DNA of 64,000 nt from Micromonospora acroterricola (GTDB taxonomy: Bacteria > Actinomycetota > Actinomycetes > Mycobacteriales > Micromonosporaceae), in contig NZ_QGKR01000364.1 in assembly GCF_003172955.1 (NCBI RefSeq), positions 26,945 through 90,944 on the forward strand. The letters are read 5' to 3'. Shown piece by piece: positions 24,808 through 32,114 of this stretch. The notes beneath the pieces were generated by a model that ran no database searches, was not told the DNA's origin, and was given only the letters and a program-made list of their open reading frames with translations. The position numbers and the translations under genes are program-made. How positions within the stretch are numbered: the stretch's first letter is position 1; each line of letters opens with the position of its first letter.

Positions 24808-25647
24808 TCAGCCCTTGACCGCGCCGGCGAGCGACCCGGACGAGAGCCGGCGTTGCATGAACGCGAAGAAGATCAGGCTGGGCAGCGTGGCCAGCAGCGA
24901 ACCGGCAGCGAGGGGCCCGAGTCGGGCGGTGCCCTCGATGCCGACGAACCGGGCCAGCGCCACCGGCAGGGTTGCCAGTTCCGGGGTCTTGATCAGCACG
25001 AGCGCGAAGAAGAACTCGTTCCAGGCCGAGATGAAGGAGAAGAGTGCGGTCGCGACGAGGCCCGGGGCGAGCAGCGGGAAGACCACCCGGCGCAGGACCT
25101 GCACGCGGCTCGCGCCGTCCACCGAGGCGGCCTCCTCCAGCTCGCGCGGGATGTTGCGGACGAAGCCCTGCAGCATCCAGAGCGCGAACGGCAGCGCCCA
25201 GACCACGTAGATCAGCACCAACCCGGCGTGCGTGTTGGCCAGGCCGACCTGCCGCAGCACCAGGAAGATCGGGATGATCAGCAGAACGAACGGGAAGAGC
25301 TGGGACAGCAGCACCCAGCCCAGCGCCGCGGTGCCGAGCTTGGAGCGGAACCGGGCCAACGCGTACGACGCCGGCATGGCGACCAGCACGGTCAGCACCG
25401 CCGAGGCGAGGGAGACCTGGAGACTGTTGAGCGCCGCCCGGCCCAACTCCTGCTCGGTGAAGGCCTGGACGAAGTTCTGCACGGTCGGGTCGCTCGGGAT
25501 CAGCGTGGGGTGCAGCCGCACCAGCTCGCGGGGCGGCTTGAACGCCGTCGAGACCAGCCAGACCAGCGGGAACCCGAGGAAGATCAGGTAACCGGCGAGC
25601 GCCAGGTACTGAAGCGTCCGGCTCGTGCGGCTCGGTTTTCCGAACAT
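24808..25647 (-). CDS. ABC sugar transporter permease (MalG type)
   Basis: A 279-residue inner membrane permease with six predicted transmembrane segments. It carries the family EAA motif (EEAASVDGASRVQVLRRVVFPLLAPG), which contacts the ATPase. The N terminus (RTLQYLALAGYLIFLGFPLVWLVSTAF) is typical of MalG-like subunits. The gene starts 1 nt after the stop of the MalF-type permease gene, indicating coupled translation and a heterodimer. Confidence 0.9.
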   Translation of the reverse strand: MFGKPSRTSRTLQYLALAGYLIFLGFPLVWLVSTAFKPPRELVRLHPTLIPSDPTVQNFVQAFTEQELGRAALNSLQVSLASAVLTVLVAMPASYALARFRSKLGTAALGWVLLSQLFPFVLLIIPIFLVLRQVGLANTHAGLVLIYVVWALPFALWMLQGFVRNIPRELEEAASVDGASRVQVLRRVVFPLLAPGLVATALFSFISAWNEFFFALVLIKTPELATLPVALARFVGIEGTARLGPLAAGSLLATLPSLIFFAFMQRRLSSGSLAGAVKG

Positions 25648-25648
25648 G

Positions 25649-26584
25649 TCAGTTCGCCTCCCTCAGCCGACGCCGGAGATAGACGGCGAGCAGCGCGATG
25701 ATGAGCACGACCATCACGTTGCCGAGCGCGGCGGCGTAGCCGTAGTTGCCGTAGCGGAACGCCTCCTCGTAGGCGAAGAGCATCGGCAGCATGGTCTTGC
25801 CGCCCGGCCCGCCCGCGGTCAGCACGTAGACCAGGCCGAACGAGTTGAAGTTCCAGATGAAGTCCAGCGACGTGATCGCCACGATCACCGGGGCCAGGGC
25901 GGGCAGCGTGACATGCCGGAACCGGTGCCACGTGCTGGCGCCGTCCACCGCGGCCGCCTCGTGCAGCTCGCGACCCACGCCCTGGAGGCCGGCGAGCAGG
26001 ACGACGGTGGTCTGCGGCATGCCGGCCCAGACCCCGACGAGGATCACGGCGGGCAGCGCGGTGCTGAAGTCGCCGAGCCAGTTGGTTCGCAGCCCGTCGG
26101 CGCCGATCCGGTGGAAGAACTCGTTGAGCAGGCCGGCATCCGGGTGGTAGACGAGCTTCCAGAGGATGCCGACGACGACCGGCGGCATCGCCCACGGCAC
26201 CACGGCGAGCACCCGGGCCACGCCCCGGAACCGCAGCTGCTGGTTGAGCAGCAGGGCCAGACCGAGGGCGAGCAGGAACTGGAGCACGGTCACCCCGACC
26301 GCCCAGAGCAGCCCGATCTTGAACGAGTTCCAGAACAGCTCGTCGCCGAGGAGTTCCCGGTAGTTGGCCAGGCCGGTGAAGGAGACCTCGACGTTGCGCC
26401 CGGCGCGGGCGTCGGTGAAGCCGAGGTAGATGCCGCGCAGCAGCGGAAACACCGACAGCACCAGGATCGGCAGGAGCGACGGCAACAGCAGCAGGTAGAT
26501 GGCGGTCCGGTCGGAGCGGAACCGGCTCGGCCGGCGGGCCGGGCCGGCCCGCTCGACGTCCGGGCGCTCGGCCAGCGTGGTCAT
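25649..26584 (-). CDS. ABC sugar transporter permease (MalF type)
   Basis: A 311-residue permease with about six to seven transmembrane segments beginning after a basic N-terminal tail (RPSRFRSDRTAIYLLLLPSLLPILVLS). The EAA loop is HEAAAVDGASTWHRFRHVTLPALAP. It pairs with the MalG-type permease. The ATG overlaps the stop of the LacI gene (ATGA), so repressor and transporter are translated from one message and the operon is self-regulated. Confidence 0.9.
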   Translation of the reverse strand: MTTLAERPDVERAGPARRPSRFRSDRTAIYLLLLPSLLPILVLSVFPLLRGIYLGFTDARAGRNVEVSFTGLANYRELLGDELFWNSFKIGLLWAVGVTVLQFLLALGLALLLNQQLRFRGVARVLAVVPWAMPPVVVGILWKLVYHPDAGLLNEFFHRIGADGLRTNWLGDFSTALPAVILVGVWAGMPQTTVVLLAGLQGVGRELHEAAAVDGASTWHRFRHVTLPALAPVIVAITSLDFIWNFNSFGLVYVLTAGGPGGKTMLPMLFAYEEAFRYGNYGYAAALGNVMVVLIIALLAVYLRRRLREAN

Positions 26585-27672
26585 GAGGTCACCCCTTCGC
26601 TGGACGGGTGGGTGGTCGGTGGGCCGGCCGGACGAGGGGCCGGCGGCGTGACGCCACTGGACGCGCGGATGGCGAGGCTCGGTGGCACCTGCTCGCGCCG
26701 CGGCGGCAGGGTCGGGTCGGCGATGCGTTGCAGCAGCAGCTCGGCGGCCCGGCGACCGCGCTCGGCGGAGCCGAGCGAGACGCTGGAGAGCTGGGGAAAC
26801 ATCATCCGGGCCAGCTCGGTGTCGTCCATGCCGACCACGGCGACGTCCTGTGGCACCCGGCGGCCGGCGGCGAGCAGGGCGTGCAGCGCTCCGACCGCGA
26901 TGAGGTCGTTGGCGCAGACCAGGGCGTCCGGGTCGGTGCGGGCGAGCAGCCGCTCGGTGGCGGCGCGGCCGGCGGCGTACTGGAAGTCGCCGACCTCGAT
27001 CAGGTCCTCGTCGAGCGGGATGCCGTGCTGGAGCAGGGCGGCCCGGAAGCCGGCGTCACGCGCGGCGCCCGGGACGGTGTCGAGCGGGCCGTTAACGAAG
27101 CCGATCCGGCGCCGGCCGGTGCCGACGAGGTGGTCCACGGCCAGCGCCACACCGTGCCGGGAGTCGGTACGCACGTTGTCCACCGCGGCGTCCGCGCCGA
27201 GCTGCCCGACCACCACCACCGGCACCGGGCTGTCCACCAGCGCGGTCAGGTGGTCGTCGGTGACCCGGATCGGCGAGACGATCATCCCGTCCACGTAGCG
27301 GTTGGCCAGCCGGCGCAGCAGCGCGGTCTCGTTGTCGATCCGCCCGCCGGTGGCGTGCACGAGCAGCTGCCGCCCGGAGGAGGCGACCACGGCCTCGATG
27401 GCGCGCATCATCTCGACGTAGACCGGGTTGCCGATGTCCTCGACGGCGAGCGCCACGAGGCCGGTGCGCTGGGACTGCAACGACCGGGCGATCGCGTTCG
27501 GCACGTAACCCACCTCGGCGGCCGCGGCGCGTACCTTGCGGATCGTCTCCGGGCTTCCGCCGATCCCGTTGAGGACCCGCGAGGCGGACGCGATGGAGAC
27601 GCCGGCGCGGGCGGCGACGGTGTGCACGGTGGGCCGGCCGTCAACCGGTTCCTGTAAACGTTTACGACCCAC
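26581..27672 (-). CDS. LacI-family transcriptional regulator, first gene of operon
   Basis: A 363-residue LacI repressor. The HTH is PTVHTVAARAGVSIASASRVLNG, followed by the hinge helix ARSLQSQ and a periplasmic-binding-protein-like effector domain (VALAVEDIGNPVYVEMM, DGMIVSPIRVTDD, DALVCANDLIAVGAL, AVVGMDDTELARMM). The start is GTG 27672, with GGAGG 8 nt upstream; an ATG further up in frame would run over the promoter. With this start the first codons (GGTCGTAAACGTTTAC) themselves contain an operator. It is the first gene of the ten-gene operon and very probably represses it until an imported sugar derivative binds. The C-terminal Pro-rich tail is unusual but short. Confidence 0.86.
   Translation of the reverse strand: MGRKRLQEPVDGRPTVHTVAARAGVSIASASRVLNGIGGSPETIRKVRAAAAEVGYVPNAIARSLQSQRTGLVALAVEDIGNPVYVEMMRAIEAVVASSGRQLLVHATGGRIDNETALLRRLANRYVDGMIVSPIRVTDDHLTALVDSPVPVVVVGQLGADAAVDNVRTDSRHGVALAVDHLVGTGRRRIGFVNGPLDTVPGAARDAGFRAALLQHGIPLDEDLIEVGDFQYAAGRAATERLLARTDPDALVCANDLIAVGALHALLAAGRRVPQDVAVVGMDDTELARMMFPQLSSVSLGSAERGRRAAELLLQRIADPTLPPRREQVPPSLAIRASSGVTPPAPRPAGPPTTHPSSEGVTS
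27654..27665. promoter_or_regulatory. LacI operator O1, inside the repressor's coding start
   Basis: A perfect palindrome GTAAACGTTTAC placed at codons 3-6 of the LacI gene. The CG-centred AAACGTTT core is the usual LacI-family site. Binding here would block elongation just after initiation. Confidence 0.75.
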
Positions 27673-27696
27673 GTTCGGCACCTCCACCCGATAGCT

Positions 27697-27708
27697 GTAA
27701 ACGTTTCC
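27697..27708. promoter_or_regulatory. LacI operator O2
   Basis: GTAAACGTTTCC, one half identical to O1, the other half GTTTCC. It lies 25-36 nt upstream of the LacI start codon, close to the expected transcription start. Confidence 0.7.
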
Positions 27709-27752
27709 GGGAGTCTGCGCCGCCTGCGGCGGAGAGGTCAAGGGCTCGTTAC

Positions 27753-27764
27753 GAAAACGTTTCC
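27753..27764. promoter_or_regulatory. LacI operator O3
   Basis: GAAAACGTTTCC, just upstream of a possible -35 element TTGACC (minus strand, 27736-27741). Centre-to-centre distances O1-O2 (43 bp) and O2-O3 (56 bp) would allow looping or cooperative binding. Confidence 0.65.
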
Positions 27765-27812
27765 AACATGGGTCAGGCCGGACCCGCCTGGTTGATCAAG
27801 AGGTTTGCGTCA

Positions 27813-27843
27813 TTCCGCCCCGCCGCTCAAAACTCGGGCGGAA
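27813..27843 (-). terminator. Possible terminator after the TetR gene
   Basis: An 8-bp stem TTCCGCCC / GGGCGGAA with a 15-nt loop, about 30 nt past the TetR stop codon on the minus strand. Modest stability. Confidence 0.5.
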
Positions 27844-27871
27844 GGACATCTCAGCTCACGGTGTTCGCCGC

Positions 27872-28477
27872 TCAGGCGGTGCGGGCACCGGCCCGGAGGA
27901 AGTCGATGGCGAGGTCGAGCACGGCCTCCAGATGATCGATCCTGCCGGTGGTGAGCAGCAGCAGCACGCCGCCCTGGATGCCGGCCAGCAGCGCCGCGGC
28001 CGCGCGGTCGGCGTCCACCTCGGGGGCGATGTCCCCGGTCGACTGCATGTGCCGGATGCCCTCGGCGATCGCGTTCTGCCAGCGTGACATGAGCCCGGTC
28101 ACCACCGCCTGCGCGCCCGGGCCACGCCGGCCCGCCTGGCCGAGCAGACCGTTGAGCGGGCACCGCACGCCCTGCGCGAGGTAGCGCTCGATCAGCCGGT
28201 CGCGCCAGGCCAGCCAGGCCGGCCAGGACGTCAGGTTGCTGAGCATCGGCTCCTGGTCGATGAGCACCTGGTCGGCCTCGTGCTGGGCCACGGCGAGCAG
28301 CAGCTCCTCCTTGCCGTCCGGGAAGTAGTGGAAGAGCTGGCCCTTGCTGGTGCCGGTGCGGGCCATGACGTCCTCGAGGCGGACCTCGTCGACGCCGCGC
28401 TCACGGATCTCGGCGGCGGCACCGGCGACGACCCGCGCCCGGGTCGCCTCGCCCTTGCGGGTCAACGCGCGTGTCAT
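27872..28477 (-). CDS. TetR/AcrR-family transcriptional regulator
   Basis: A 201-residue TetR-type repressor. The HTH region is ATRARVVAGAAAEIRERGVDEVRLEDVMARTGTSKGQLFHYFPDGKEELL. The C-terminal helical domain binds an unknown ligand and contains CPLNGLLGQ, common in a subgroup with one ligand-pocket Cys. ATG 28477 is preceded by GGAGGT. It is divergent from the aldo/keto reductase gene with two matching operators between them, so it most likely controls both genes. Confidence 0.87.
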   Translation of the reverse strand: MTRALTRKGEATRARVVAGAAAEIRERGVDEVRLEDVMARTGTSKGQLFHYFPDGKEELLLAVAQHEADQVLIDQEPMLSNLTSWPAWLAWRDRLIERYLAQGVRCPLNGLLGQAGRRGPGAQAVVTGLMSRWQNAIAEGIRHMQSTGDIAPEVDADRAAAALLAGIQGGVLLLLTTGRIDHLEAVLDLAIDFLRAGARTA

Positions 28478-28502
28478 GAGACCTCCGCCACCGATCCTCG
28501 TC

Positions 28503-28518
28503 TGGACCTGCCAGTCCA
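28503..28518. promoter_or_regulatory. TetR operator copy 1
   Basis: TGGACCTGCCAGTCCA: 5-bp arms TGGAC/GTCCA around a 6-bp centre. It lies 26 nt from the TetR start and shares its arms and central TGCC with the second copy. Confidence 0.75.
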
Positions 28519-28534
28519 ACCCTAGCTCGCTCTT

Positions 28535-28550
28535 TGGACTTGCCGGTCCA
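28535..28550. promoter_or_regulatory. TetR operator copy 2
   Basis: TGGACTTGCCGGTCCA, same arms as copy 1, 32 bp further on (three helical turns, same DNA face), and about 70 nt before the aldo/keto reductase start. Confidence 0.75.
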
Positions 28551-28619
28551 TTTTTGCCGAGCAAAAGTCTGGGCCACGCGGTCCACTCCGGGCCGGCGAG
28601 CGATCGGAAGGACGCAACC

Positions 28620-29723
28620 ATGAACCAGTACTACCTGCTCGGACGGTCCGGTCTGCGGGTGAGCCGACTGGCACTGGGCACGATGAACTTCGGCGTCGAC
28701 GGGTTCCACGCCGCGTACGGCAGGACCGAGGAGGAGGCCGAGCCGATCTTCCGCCGCTACCTGGAGGCGGGCGGGAACCTCATCGACACGGCGGACTTCT
28801 ACACCGCCGGGGAGAGCGAACGCATCCTCGGCCGCCTGATCGACCGCGCCGGTGTCCGGGATCGACTCGTGCTCACCAGCAAGTTCACCAACACGATCGA
28901 CCCGAGCGACCCGAACGCCAGCGGCAACGGCCGCAAGCACATCGTGCGCGCCCTGGACGCCTCGCTGCGCCGGCTCGGCACCGACTACATCGACCTGTAC
29001 CTGCTGCACACCTGGGACCGGATCACCCCGGTCGAGGAGGTCGTGCAGACGTTCGACGACCTGGTGCGCGTCGGCAAGATCCGGTACGCCGGCCTCTCCG
29101 ACGTGCCGGCCTGGTACGCGGCACGGGCGCAGAGCTACGCCGAGGCGCACGGTCTGGCCCCGATGATCACTGTGCAGCTCCCGTACTCCCTGGTCATGCG
29201 CGACATCGAGGCGGAGTACGTGTCGATGGCCCAGACCCTCGGCATGGGCCTCACGGCGTGGAGCCCGATCGGCGGCGGCCTGCTCAGCGGCAAGTACCGG
29301 CGGACCGGCGAGGGCATGAGCGGGACCGGTCGGTTGACCAATCCCGACGCCCCGGGTCGGGAGATCAACCCCAGGGACTGGCAGGTGATCGAGGCGCTGG
29401 AGGGCGTGGCCGCGGACCTGGGCCGCAGCATGGCCCAGGTGGCGATCAACTGGGTGGCCACCCAGCCCGCCGTCGCCTCGGTGGTCATCGGGGCGAGCAG
29501 CCCCGAGCAGCTCGACAGCAACCTCGCCGCGCTCGACTTCGAGATCCCGGCGGACGCCCGTCGCCGTCTCGAGGAGGCCGGCGCGCCGCACGTCGGGATG
29601 CCCTACGGGATGTTCACCCCGCAGTACCAGTCCTGGGTGGTGAGCCCCGGCCTCGGCATCGGCGACAAGCCGGCCGGGTACGCGCCGCCGGTGTTCAACG
29701 GCGCCACCCAACCCGCCAACTGA
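28620..29723 (+). CDS. Aldo/keto reductase
   Basis: A 367-residue NADPH-dependent aldo/keto reductase of the Tas/YajO-like group, reducing aldehydes or ketones to alcohols. The catalytic tetrad is visible: Asp and Tyr in NLIDTADFYTAG, Lys in VLTSKF and His in LYLLHTWD. The cofactor region is AINWVATQPAVASVVIGASSPEQLDSNL. GGAAGGA lies 8 nt before the ATG; a longer in-frame reading starting at 28344 would overlap the TetR gene and the operators. Controlled by the divergent TetR; the inducer may be a reactive carbonyl or other toxic small molecule, which is inferred from the pairing. The ~40-residue C-terminal tail (GMFTPQYQSWVV) is longer than in many family members. Confidence 0.88.
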   Translation: MNQYYLLGRSGLRVSRLALGTMNFGVDGFHAAYGRTEEEAEPIFRRYLEAGGNLIDTADFYTAGESERILGRLIDRAGVRDRLVLTSKFTNTIDPSDPNASGNGRKHIVRALDASLRRLGTDYIDLYLLHTWDRITPVEEVVQTFDDLVRVGKIRYAGLSDVPAWYAARAQSYAEAHGLAPMITVQLPYSLVMRDIEAEYVSMAQTLGMGLTAWSPIGGGLLSGKYRRTGEGMSGTGRLTNPDAPGREINPRDWQVIEALEGVAADLGRSMAQVAINWVATQPAVASVVIGASSPEQLDSNLAALDFEIPADARRRLEEAGAPHVGMPYGMFTPQYQSWVVSPGLGIGDKPAGYAPPVFNGATQPAN

Positions 29724-29791
29724 CAATCGACCGACATCTGCCCGCTGCGGCAGCGCCGGCAGGCCCGTCCGCGCCTGACCGGGAACTCGGC

Positions 29792-29825
29792 GGTGGTGGC
29801 AGGGGCGTACGCCCCTGCCACCACC
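29792..29825. terminator. Bidirectional terminator, 34-bp perfect palindrome
   Basis: GGTGGTGGCAGGGGCGT followed directly by its exact reverse complement, between the convergent aldo/keto reductase and alpha/beta-hydrolase genes. Confidence 0.85.
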
Positions 29826-29838
29826 TCGGCGTCGACGC

Positions 29839-30843
29839 CTACCCGGCGGCGGCAGTCGTCGGGGCAGGCGCCGGTTCTTCCTCGTAGAGCGCGACGTACC
29901 GGCGGCGCAGCTCGGATCCGTCGACGCCGAGCGCGGCGAGGGCGAGCACATCGTGACGCACGCCCAACGACTCCGGCAGCGTGCAGACGCCGAGCGTGAT
30001 CCCGTTGGCCCTGGCGATCCCGCCCGGCACGCCCACCGCCGCCGCGGGGTCCACCACGCCGTCGAGCGGGCTGATCGCGACCGCCGCGCTGAGCAGACCG
30101 GTGCGTCGCGGCGGAACCGGAAGGTTGCGCGCGATCATCAGGTACTGCGTGACCGCGGACAGGGAGTAGCCGCGCGAGGTGACACGGTCGGGCAGGAGGC
30201 GGCGGCCGTACAGCACGGTGAGCGGTTTGACGGCGAACGCCGGCGCCTGGCGTGGGTCCGGCCTGAAGAAGGGCGACAGCAGCAGCAGACGCCGCACGAC
30301 GTCGCCGCGGACCTGGGCCAGCCAGGCGGCCAGCACCGCTCCGCCGGAGATGCCCACGACACCCACCTCCTCCCCGAGCCCCGCCGCGACGGTCAGGGCC
30401 TCCGCGGCGTACGCGGTCAGGTCGCCGGCCTCGACCCGGTGGTGGGCCCGCCGGTCGACGGTGCCGTGGTGGGGCGCCCGCGGAATCCACACGTTGTAGC
30501 CCCGGTCGAAGAACTCCTTGGCCAGCTCGTCGTACTGGTCCGGCGCGTGGGTGTATCCGTGCAGCAGCAGCACCGCCCTGCCGGTACGGGAGCCGTGGCT
30601 CAGCAACCGGCTGCGTGACTCCGGCCGGACCAGCGGGTCTACGGCCTCGGCCGCCATGATGGTCTCGGCGACGCCGGTGGCGGCGGCGAAGTCGAGCGGG
30701 TGCGCGGGTGCCCCACGCAGTTCACGGCGGCGTAGCGGCCACAGGTAGAGCGCGACCACCGCCGACACGAGCAGCGTCAGCGCGCCGGTGGCGAGGGCGA
30801 GGCAGCAGTCGACGACGGTGAGCTGTCCACCGAGCAGGCCCAT
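29839..30843 (-). CDS. Membrane-anchored alpha/beta hydrolase
   Basis: A 334-residue alpha/beta-hydrolase with one N-terminal hydrophobic segment (residues 10-34, CCLALATGALTLLVSAVVALYLW) that anchors it in or exports it across the membrane. Motifs are the oxyanion region LLLHGYTHAPDQY and the nucleophile elbow GVVGISGGAVLAAW (Ser in GISGG). A late Asp and a His (SLGVRHDVLAL) are candidate acid and base. The start is ATG 30843, just before the membrane segment; two in-frame ATGs upstream exist and no ribosome binding site decides clearly. Probably a lipase/esterase-like enzyme; the substrate is unknown. Confidence 0.75.
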   Translation of the reverse strand: MGLLGGQLTVVDCCLALATGALTLLVSAVVALYLWPLRRRELRGAPAHPLDFAAATGVAETIMAAEAVDPLVRPESRSRLLSHGSRTGRAVLLLHGYTHAPDQYDELAKEFFDRGYNVWIPRAPHHGTVDRRAHHRVEAGDLTAYAAEALTVAAGLGEEVGVVGISGGAVLAAWLAQVRGDVVRRLLLLSPFFRPDPRQAPAFAVKPLTVLYGRRLLPDRVTSRGYSLSAVTQYLMIARNLPVPPRRTGLLSAAVAISPLDGVVDPAAAVGVPGGIARANGITLGVCTLPESLGVRHDVLALAALGVDGSELRRRYVALYEEEPAPAPTTAAAG

Positions 30844-30932
30844 CGGTGTCAGGCCTGGTGGGGGGCACTGGCGACGATCTTCGGCACCGTCAGATCCTCT
30901 CACCGCCCCGGTCATCGATGCGGCGGTGGGGA

Positions 30933-30967
30933 CGGGGTGCGCCCCGCTGGCGGCAGGGCGCACCCCG
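30933..30967 (-). terminator. Terminator after the GNAT gene
   Basis: A perfect 12-bp stem CGGGGTGCGCCC / GGGCGCACCCCG with an 11-nt loop, 5 nt past the GNAT stop on the minus strand. It lies between the GNAT gene and the alpha/beta hydrolase gene start, so those two are separate transcripts. Confidence 0.75.
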
Positions 30968-30972
30968 GTCGG

Positions 30973-31911
30973 TCAGCCCTGCTGATCCGTGCTGGCGGGC
31001 GTGCCCTCCGCAACGGACGGCCCTTCGGTTGCCGGCGCGAAGACGACCCGCGTACGCAACTGCCGGAAACCGGTCCGTTCCAGCTCCGCCAGCACCGCCA
31101 CCCGGTGGGCGTCCACGTCGGCGATCACCTCCCGGGCGCCGCCGTCGGCCAGCATCCGGACCGCCTCGGCCAGCAGTTCACCCCGGACGGCCTCGTCGAG
31201 CAGACCGAGGTAGACGACGAGCGGATAGCAGGCGTCCCCGGCCGTTCCGACCAGCCCGACCGGCTCGCCGGCGGCCTCCGCGACCCGCCAGTCCCCGGCC
31301 GACCCCGGCAGCCAGGCGAGCGGGTCGGTCGCCAGGTCCACGCCGCCGACCGCCCGCGCGATCTCCGCGCCGGTCAGCACGTCCGGCTCGGCGATCCGGG
31401 CGACCAGGGCGTTGATCTCGGTCGGGCCGGCCGCGGGGCGGAACGCGTACCGCCCGGAGGTGGCCGGTAACGGCGTGCCCGTCCAGGAGCATCTCAGCCG
31501 CTCCCCCCGCTCGACCAGGCCGGCGAGCCGGGCCGCCGCCATCGGCGCCTCCATCACGGCCAGCACCTCGGGCCGGCGCCGCCAGTGCGCCGGCATGGCG
31601 GCGTAGTAGAGGCCGGGACCGTCCAGTGCCTCGTGGGCGGCGCGCAGCAGTGCCGCGCCCACCTCCGGTTCGGCGTCCAGGTCGAACCGGTCCAGCCAGG
31701 GAGCACCGACGGCCCCCGGCGGAAGGAGCCACGCCGCCCGGCCGACCACCCGGCCGGCCCGGAGGGCGACCCAGGTGGTCTCGGGCCGGTAGCCGCCGCC
31801 GGCGATTCCGTCGGCGTAGGCGACCTGACGCAGTTGGGGCAGCGGATCGGGCATCGAGTCGAACAGGGGTTCCTCGCCCGCGACGAGCGGACGGATGACC
31901 AGATCAGTCAT
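30973..31911 (-). CDS. GNAT-family N-acetyltransferase
   Basis: A 312-residue protein of the GNAT acyltransferase superfamily. The length suggests two GNAT-like halves: an N-terminal half (TTWVALRAGRVVGRAAWLLPP) and a C-terminal half (DWRVAEAAGEPVGLVGTAGDACYPLVVYLGLLDEAVRGELLAEAVRML), ending in FRQLRTRVVFAP. The second half carries the more typical acetyl-CoA fold. GGAGG stands ahead of the ATG. The acceptor is unknown and no neighbour gives a clue. Confidence 0.68.
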   Translation of the reverse strand: MTDLVIRPLVAGEEPLFDSMPDPLPQLRQVAYADGIAGGGYRPETTWVALRAGRVVGRAAWLLPPGAVGAPWLDRFDLDAEPEVGAALLRAAHEALDGPGLYYAAMPAHWRRRPEVLAVMEAPMAAARLAGLVERGERLRCSWTGTPLPATSGRYAFRPAAGPTEINALVARIAEPDVLTGAEIARAVGGVDLATDPLAWLPGSAGDWRVAEAAGEPVGLVGTAGDACYPLVVYLGLLDEAVRGELLAEAVRMLADGGAREVIADVDAHRVAVLAELERTGFRQLRTRVVFAPATEGPSVAEGTPASTDQQG

Positions 31912-31980
31912 GCGTTGATCCTCCGGAAAGCGAGCGCCCCGGGTCAGATCCGCGTGGACGCCGGAGCGCGGAGGGGGCGC

Positions 31981-32000
31981 AGAACATCGGACATTGTTCT
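31981..32000. promoter_or_regulatory. Inverted repeat AGAACA-N8-TGTTCT upstream of GNAT gene
   Basis: A 20-bp dyad 70-89 nt upstream of the GNAT start. It is more A+T-rich than its surroundings and could be a regulator site. It is not an actinobacterial SOS box, whose arms are GAAC/GTTC with a 4-nt gap. Confidence 0.4.
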
Positions 32001-32114
32001 GACCTCCTCCCGGCTCGACGGCGTGCCGGAAAACCTACTCGACGCGCTCGCCGGCCCGCAAGACCACGACTCGGGCTGCCGCGTCCGGCTCGCACGGGCG
32101 GGCTCGGGCGCCGG

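Noticed and set aside
23398..25701. 767-codon plus-strand frame over the binding protein and permease genes
   Set aside because: Reads antisense through a lipoprotein gene and a permease gene with intact family motifs; no domain of its own.
31981..32000. SOS (LexA) box
   Set aside because: The arms match GAAC/GTTC loosely, but the 8-nt gap is wrong for the actinobacterial LexA site, and the gene downstream has no repair role.
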